The notes under the pieces were generated by a model. That model saw only the letters and a list, made by a program, of their open reading frames with translations, had not been told where the DNA came from and made no database searches. The translations under genes were made by a program, and so were the position numbers. A DNA stretch of 64,000 bases from Actinomadura madurae. Its GTDB lineage: Bacteria; Actinomycetota; Actinomycetes; Streptosporangiales; Streptosporangiaceae. The stretch covers positions 1-64,000 of the forward strand of contig NZ_FOVH01000026.1 of the NCBI RefSeq assembly GCF_900115095.1. Reading direction: 5' to 3'. The first letter of the stretch is position 1; every line of letters begins with the position of its first letter. This document shows positions 60,869 through 64,000 of the stretch, one piece after another.

Positions 60869-62289
60869 GCACGGGGGAGGAATCGCGCCCTGGGCGGCGA
60901 GGGATTTCCGGAAGTAAGGGGCGGACGCGCGACGTGCGGCGCCCGTGGAAAATCGGGAAAGCCAAGAGCAAGACACGCCCGCACATGGTCCGATGGGTCG
61001 TCGCCGGCGAGGTCTGCACCGTCACGTTCGCCACGTTCGCGCTCGCGGATGGGTTCCGCTCGGACCTCATTCAGGCCATGACGCGCGGCGAGGAATTCGA
61101 CGCGGCCACCGGCCTGCCGACGTCCATGCTCAAGGTTGCGACTGCGCGCACCTGGTTCGAGTTCTGCAAGGCGTACGTCGGCGTTCGGTGGGACGGCGCC
61201 GCGGCCAAGACCCGCGACTCCCTCACGGACAGCCTCGCGACGGCGACCCTTGCCATGGTGGAGGACGGGCGCGACCGGCCGAGTTACCAGGCACTACGGA
61301 GAGCATTTCTCTGGGCCGTCACTCCGGCCAACGAGGGCGCCGACGTGCCGGACGAGTTAACCAGCGGCTTGAGGTGGCTCCGAGAGCGCTCGTTGCCGCT
61401 CAAGGCGCTCGCCGACCCGCACGTGGTCCGCCAGGTAGAGAAGCGGCTCACACTCACGCTCACGGGCAAGCGCGTGGCGACGGACACCTACAACCGGTGT
61501 CGGCGAGGGCTCAATACCGCCGTGGTGTACGCCATGGAACTCGGCGAACCCTCCGACAACCCGCTCAAGGCCGCGGGACGGACACATGAGGCCCGGCAGG
61601 GCGAGGTAGATCCTCGCGTCGTCATCACGCACGCGCAGGCCCGCGACCTCCTTACGGCGCTGAGCTACGTCGGCTCGTGGGGACGGGGCCGAGGTCGCCG
61701 GCTCGTGGCGTTTTTCGCGACGCTCTACTACGCCGGTCTACGGCCGGCGGAGTGCGTGGCGCTGCGAGAGAACGACTGCTACCTACCAGAGGCTGGATGG
61801 GGCCGTCTGACGCTCACTCAGACGCTCCCAGTCACCTCCAAGAGGTGGACGGACGACGGCGAGCGCCACGAGCGGCGAGGGCTAAAACAGCGGTCCCTCA
61901 AGGCTGCCCGCATTGTGCCGATCCCGCCGTCCCTCGTGACCATCCTCAAGGCGCACATCGAGGAGTTCGGCATGGCCGAGGACGGGCGCCTGTTCCGCAA
62001 CGAGCGCGGCGGCATCCTCGGGGCCTCAACCTACTCGCGCGCATGGGAGGAAGCCCGCCAACTCGCGTTCCCGCCCGCCCAGGTCGAATCGCCGCTTGCC
62101 GGGCGCCCGTACGACCTGCGTCACGCTGCCCTGAGCACGTGGCTCAACGCTGGCGTCTCGCCGGCGGACGTGGCCAAGCGTGCGGGCAACTCGGTAGAAG
62201 TGCTGCTCAAGCGCTACGCCGGTTGCCTGGACGGCCAAGAGGACAACATCAACCGGTGCATCGAACGGAGGCTTGAGGACAACGAATGA
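60865..62289 (+). CDS. int: Tyrosine-family site-specific integrase
   Basis: A 474-residue integrase of actinomycete integrative elements. The basic N-terminus is followed by a SAM-like core-binding domain (about 60-200) and the catalytic domain: first Arg in Y-A-G-L-R-P-A-E, Y-D-L-R-H-A-A-L (Tyr in place of the first His, common in this group), G-N-S-V-E-V-L-L (Asn for His) and nucleophilic Tyr in K-R-Y-A-G-C. It appears intact. Its attachment site is probably the 3' part of tRNA-Arg at 63769-63840, with the MrcB-like cargo gene lying between. Confidence 0.92.
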   Translation: MSTGEESRPGRRGISGSKGRTRDVRRPWKIGKAKSKTRPHMVRWVVAGEVCTVTFATFALADGFRSDLIQAMTRGEEFDAATGLPTSMLKVATARTWFEFCKAYVGVRWDGAAAKTRDSLTDSLATATLAMVEDGRDRPSYQALRRAFLWAVTPANEGADVPDELTSGLRWLRERSLPLKALADPHVVRQVEKRLTLTLTGKRVATDTYNRCRRGLNTAVVYAMELGEPSDNPLKAAGRTHEARQGEVDPRVVITHAQARDLLTALSYVGSWGRGRGRRLVAFFATLYYAGLRPAECVALRENDCYLPEAGWGRLTLTQTLPVTSKRWTDDGERHERRGLKQRSLKAARIVPIPPSLVTILKAHIEEFGMAEDGRLFRNERGGILGASTYSRAWEEARQLAFPPAQVESPLAGRPYDLRHAALSTWLNAGVSPADVAKRAGNSVEVLLKRYAGCLDGQEDNINRCIERRLEDNE

Positions 62290-62294
62290 GATCG

Positions 62295-62328
62295 GGAGCG
62301 GGGCGGGCATCGCAACCCGTCCCGCTCC
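62295..62328. terminator. Terminator between integrase and convergent restriction gene
   Basis: GGAGCGGGGCGGG pairs with CCCGTCCCGCTCC at 12 of 13 positions with an 8-base loop, starting five bases after the integrase stop and followed by TTGT. Confidence 0.75.
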
Positions 62329-62363
62329 TTGTAGGGCTCTGTCTCAAGAGGGCAGTGGGTACG

Positions 62364-63485
62364 TCACAGCCCTGTCTTGTAGACGTAGGAGACGACGGTT
62401 AGATCTTCTTCCTCGATGCGCCAAGGGCTTGTGCAGCAGAGAATCCCTCCGCTGGCTACTGGAGGTGTTGACGCCCGGTCCAGGTCGATCGAATGAACAA
62501 CGACGAGGGCGTTGGCCGGGGCCAGCTTGCGCTGAGTCTCGACTTCAGGGCGAGTGAGAACGACCTGCGCCCCTGTTGACGTGGTGCCCTTCACCTCGAC
62601 GTGAAGCCGTTGGTCGTCCCTCCTCAGGAAGAGGTCGTAGGACTCTTTCGCTCCGACGTCCTTCACCGACCAACCTTGATCTCGGAAGTACTTTGTCGCC
62701 ATGTTGACGCTGTGCTGCTCCAAGATGCGGCGTTCGTCAGCATTGAGGCGGATCCCCTGCCCTTTGGAACGGACTTTCCTGCGACGGGCCGCTCTGGCTG
62801 ACGCCTCTTCGGCCTCGATGACCTCAGGTGGAGTGTCTCCAGGAACGTACGAAGCCCTCTTCTCGCCCCTGTAGATCTCCCCAAGGAGCCTGGACATGTA
62901 GAGAAGGTCTTCGATGAGGGTGGCTTCGCTCGGCAGCGAGCCACGGCGGTACTCAATCGCCGTAACGTTGCCGGCTTCGTACCCCGGCCCTAGCTGAGAT
63001 TTGAGGGCGTCGAGCTCGATGGAGTCATGGAGGTCGTCACGTTCGGCTAGGAGAGCTGCCACGAGAGGGCGCGCCCAAGCGACCCGTGCCTTGATCTCCG
63101 TGAGCTTCCTGGGAGCGAAATCCTTCCCCGTCCATGTGGTCGTGCCCTGGTTGAGTTACAGGTAGACCCGGTCACCGCTGGCGCTGAAGAGGTAGACGAC
63201 GTACCAACCTGTCGTGGCACGTGGTGCGGCGCTGCGCGAGAAGACGCGCACCCATGGAATTTCCGTCTTGAGGCCCGTCCCGTCCCTGCCTTCAACGCCG
63301 AGGTCAGAGACTGTCGTGCCCGTCTCCGCTGCGATCGTCTCGACGTGGTTGCGGATCCGCTCGGGAATCTCCGTTCGGATGATCACGCCTCGTCGCTGCA
63401 TCTCAGGCGTGTTCTTGGCCGACCATGCGCGCTGAAGGTCAAAGGTCTCTGCGAAGAGATCATCCACGCTCGGCAGCGTAACCAA
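62364..63485 (-). pseudogene. MrcB-like restriction protein (DUF3578 + DUF3883) with in-frame stop
   Basis: A reading frame of 373 codons interrupted by one TAA at 63156-63158. The first part (starting TTG 63485 or GTG 63467) is an MrcB_N/DUF3578 domain: I-P-E-R-I-R-N-H, I-P-W-V-R-V-F, G-W-Y-V-V-Y-L-F, V-Y-L then the stop, then L-N-Q-G-T in the same frame, where relatives have Ser. The second part is a DUF3883 nuclease-like domain with E-S-Y-D-L-F-L-R and H-V-E-V-K-G-T-T, resembling a PD-(D/E)xK core (D...E-x-K). Such proteins sense or cut modified foreign DNA. Carried as cargo between integrase and attachment site. A GTG at 63062 could start the nuclease half alone. Confidence 0.8.
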
Positions 63486-63768
63486 GACCTATGACAAAGG
63501 CGGTAAATCACCACACGTTGCTTTGGGGTGGATGTGCGTGGTTTTGCCGGTCATGTGGACTCGTAGTGGAGGAGCTTGCAAAGGCTCTGCCGCGCAAGGG
63601 TGGCACGAGAGAGCGGTGGGGAGCGAGAGACTCTCGTGTCTCTCTCGTGGGTCTCTCGCGGACACCGCTAGACAGTGAGAACGGGCGGGACTCAGTTGGA
63701 CTGAGGTCCCGCCCGGTTCTTTGGTGTCTGTGCTGGTCAGCGAGGTGATTTCGCTGGTCTCAGAGAGG
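63486..63768. other. Element end: repeats next to tRNA-Arg
   Basis: No gene. Holds a GCGAGAGAC (63623-63631)/GTCTCTCGC (63651-63659) inverted repeat with several CTCTCGTG direct copies, and a large hairpin at 63679-63719. The layout suits the arm-site region of a phage-type attachment site. Confidence 0.5.
63679..63719. terminator. Large hairpin downstream of tRNA-Arg
   Basis: GAACGGGCGGGACTCAGT pairs with ACTGAGGTCCCGCCCGGTTC, allowing two bulged bases, with a 3-base loop. On the plus strand it is followed by TTCTTTGG. It may terminate transcription from either side. Confidence 0.65.
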
Positions 63769-63840
63769 TGCCCCCTGCAGGATTCGAACCTGCGCACACG
63801 GCTCCGGAGGCCGTTGCTCTATCCCCTGAGCTAAGGGGGC
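63769..63840 (-). tRNA. tRNA-Arg (anticodon CCG)
   Basis: Folds into a full cloverleaf on the minus strand: acceptor GCCCCCT/AGGGGGC, D arm GCTC...GAGC, anticodon stem ACGGC/GCCGT with loop CTCCGGA (anticodon CCG at 63805-63807), T arm GCAGG-TTCGAAT-CCTGC. 72 bases with discriminator A; only CC, not CCA, is encoded next. Its 3' end faces the integrase and is the probable attachment site of the element. Confidence 0.95.
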
Positions 63841-63934
63841 GCGACGCGGTATGAGGCTACCAGGGTTGGCGGGGTGACGCGTACGGGGAGGTTCGCCGTG
63901 CGTCAGGGGGGTGGAGTGGGCTAACTTCGAGGCC

Positions 63935-64000
63935 GTGACCGAGCCACTGGGACGCGTGCTGGTCGTCGATGATGACGAGGTGATCCGCCAGCTCATCGCC
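63935..64000 (+). CDS. Response regulator receiver domain, N-terminus only
   Basis: The final 22 codons, from GTG 63935, read M-T-E-P-L-G-R-V-L-V-V-D-D-D-E-V-I-R-Q-L, the first strand and acidic pocket (D-D-D) of a CheY-like receiver domain. The phospho-acceptor Asp and any output domain lie beyond the window. Belongs to the host chromosome next to tRNA-Arg. Confidence 0.75.
   Translation, partial: MTEPLGRVLVVDDDEVIRQLIA

Overview
The window is high-GC, codon-biased DNA of an actinomycete. Gene families such as the DUF574 methyltransferase, the DUF5753 regulator, an actinomycete-type integrative element and several IclR/TetR catabolic regulators suit Streptosporangiales (Actinomadura-like) better than Streptomyces, but the genus is an inference. 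About three quarters of the window is a catabolic supercluster; the last quarter is a decayed mobile-element zone ending at a tRNA gene.

Positions 1-12 kb: a truncated IclR regulator, a RutE-type nitroreductase, a ketopantoate-reductase-like enzyme, then a forward operon (aldehyde dehydrogenase, SnoaL-like protein, fumarylacetoacetate-hydrolase family protein, Trz/Atz-type amidohydrolase, cupin, zinc alcohol dehydrogenase), an IclR repressor, and a divergent CoA-transferase/enoyl-CoA hydratase pair. A similar 17-bp motif lies upstream of the nitroreductase and of the CoA-transferase. Positions 12-13.5 kb hold a TetR/SDR divergent pair around a clear operator.

Positions 13.5-25.6 kb: a tripartite tricarboxylate transporter (TctCBA) with a co-transcribed amidohydrolase, an IclR regulator, and a tightly coupled operon of a ThDP enzyme, a class-III aminotransferase, an amidase and an SDR, followed by a P450. 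Matching 29-31 bp palindromes precede tctC and the ThDP enzyme, so the IclR protein probably controls uptake and catabolism of one substrate, perhaps an amide or amine of a carboxylic acid. Positions 25.9-30.2 kb hold a Tat-exported M28 peptidase, a DUF5829 secreted protein and an aldo/keto reductase/TetR pair with two related operators.

Positions 30.5-42.3 kb: an aromatic ring-hydroxylation and meta-cleavage cluster (Rieske oxygenase alpha and beta, Rieske ferredoxin, ferredoxin reductase, C-C hydrolase, extradiol dioxygenase, TetR). Inside it sits an ABC uptake system of the branched-chain amino acid type in which both permeases and both ATPases form one 1173-residue polypeptide. No obvious dihydrodiol dehydrogenase is in the operon. 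Positions 42.4-47.7 kb add an aldo/keto reductase, an IclR gene, a ThDP E1-alpha-like protein with altered cofactor motifs, an SDR and a GntR regulator; two related palindromes exactly 300 bp apart flank the gap between the IclR and E1-alpha genes.

Positions 48-57.5 kb: a methyltransferase, a DUF5753 regulator and a graveyard of broken genes (cyclase-like protein, P450, IS5-type transposase, integrase, FAD monooxygenase, another transposase), with an intact DUF4429/SHOCT protein and a visibly lower-GC Tat-signal amidohydrolase among them. Positions 57.5-63.8 kb: the remnant of an integrative element (membrane protein, primase-polymerase and DUF3631 replication protein each with one frameshift, a GGTTCC repeat array, excisionase, tyrosine integrase, and an MrcB-like restriction protein with an in-frame stop) abutting tRNA-Arg(CCG). 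No conjugation ATPase is left. The window ends in the first codons of a response regulator.
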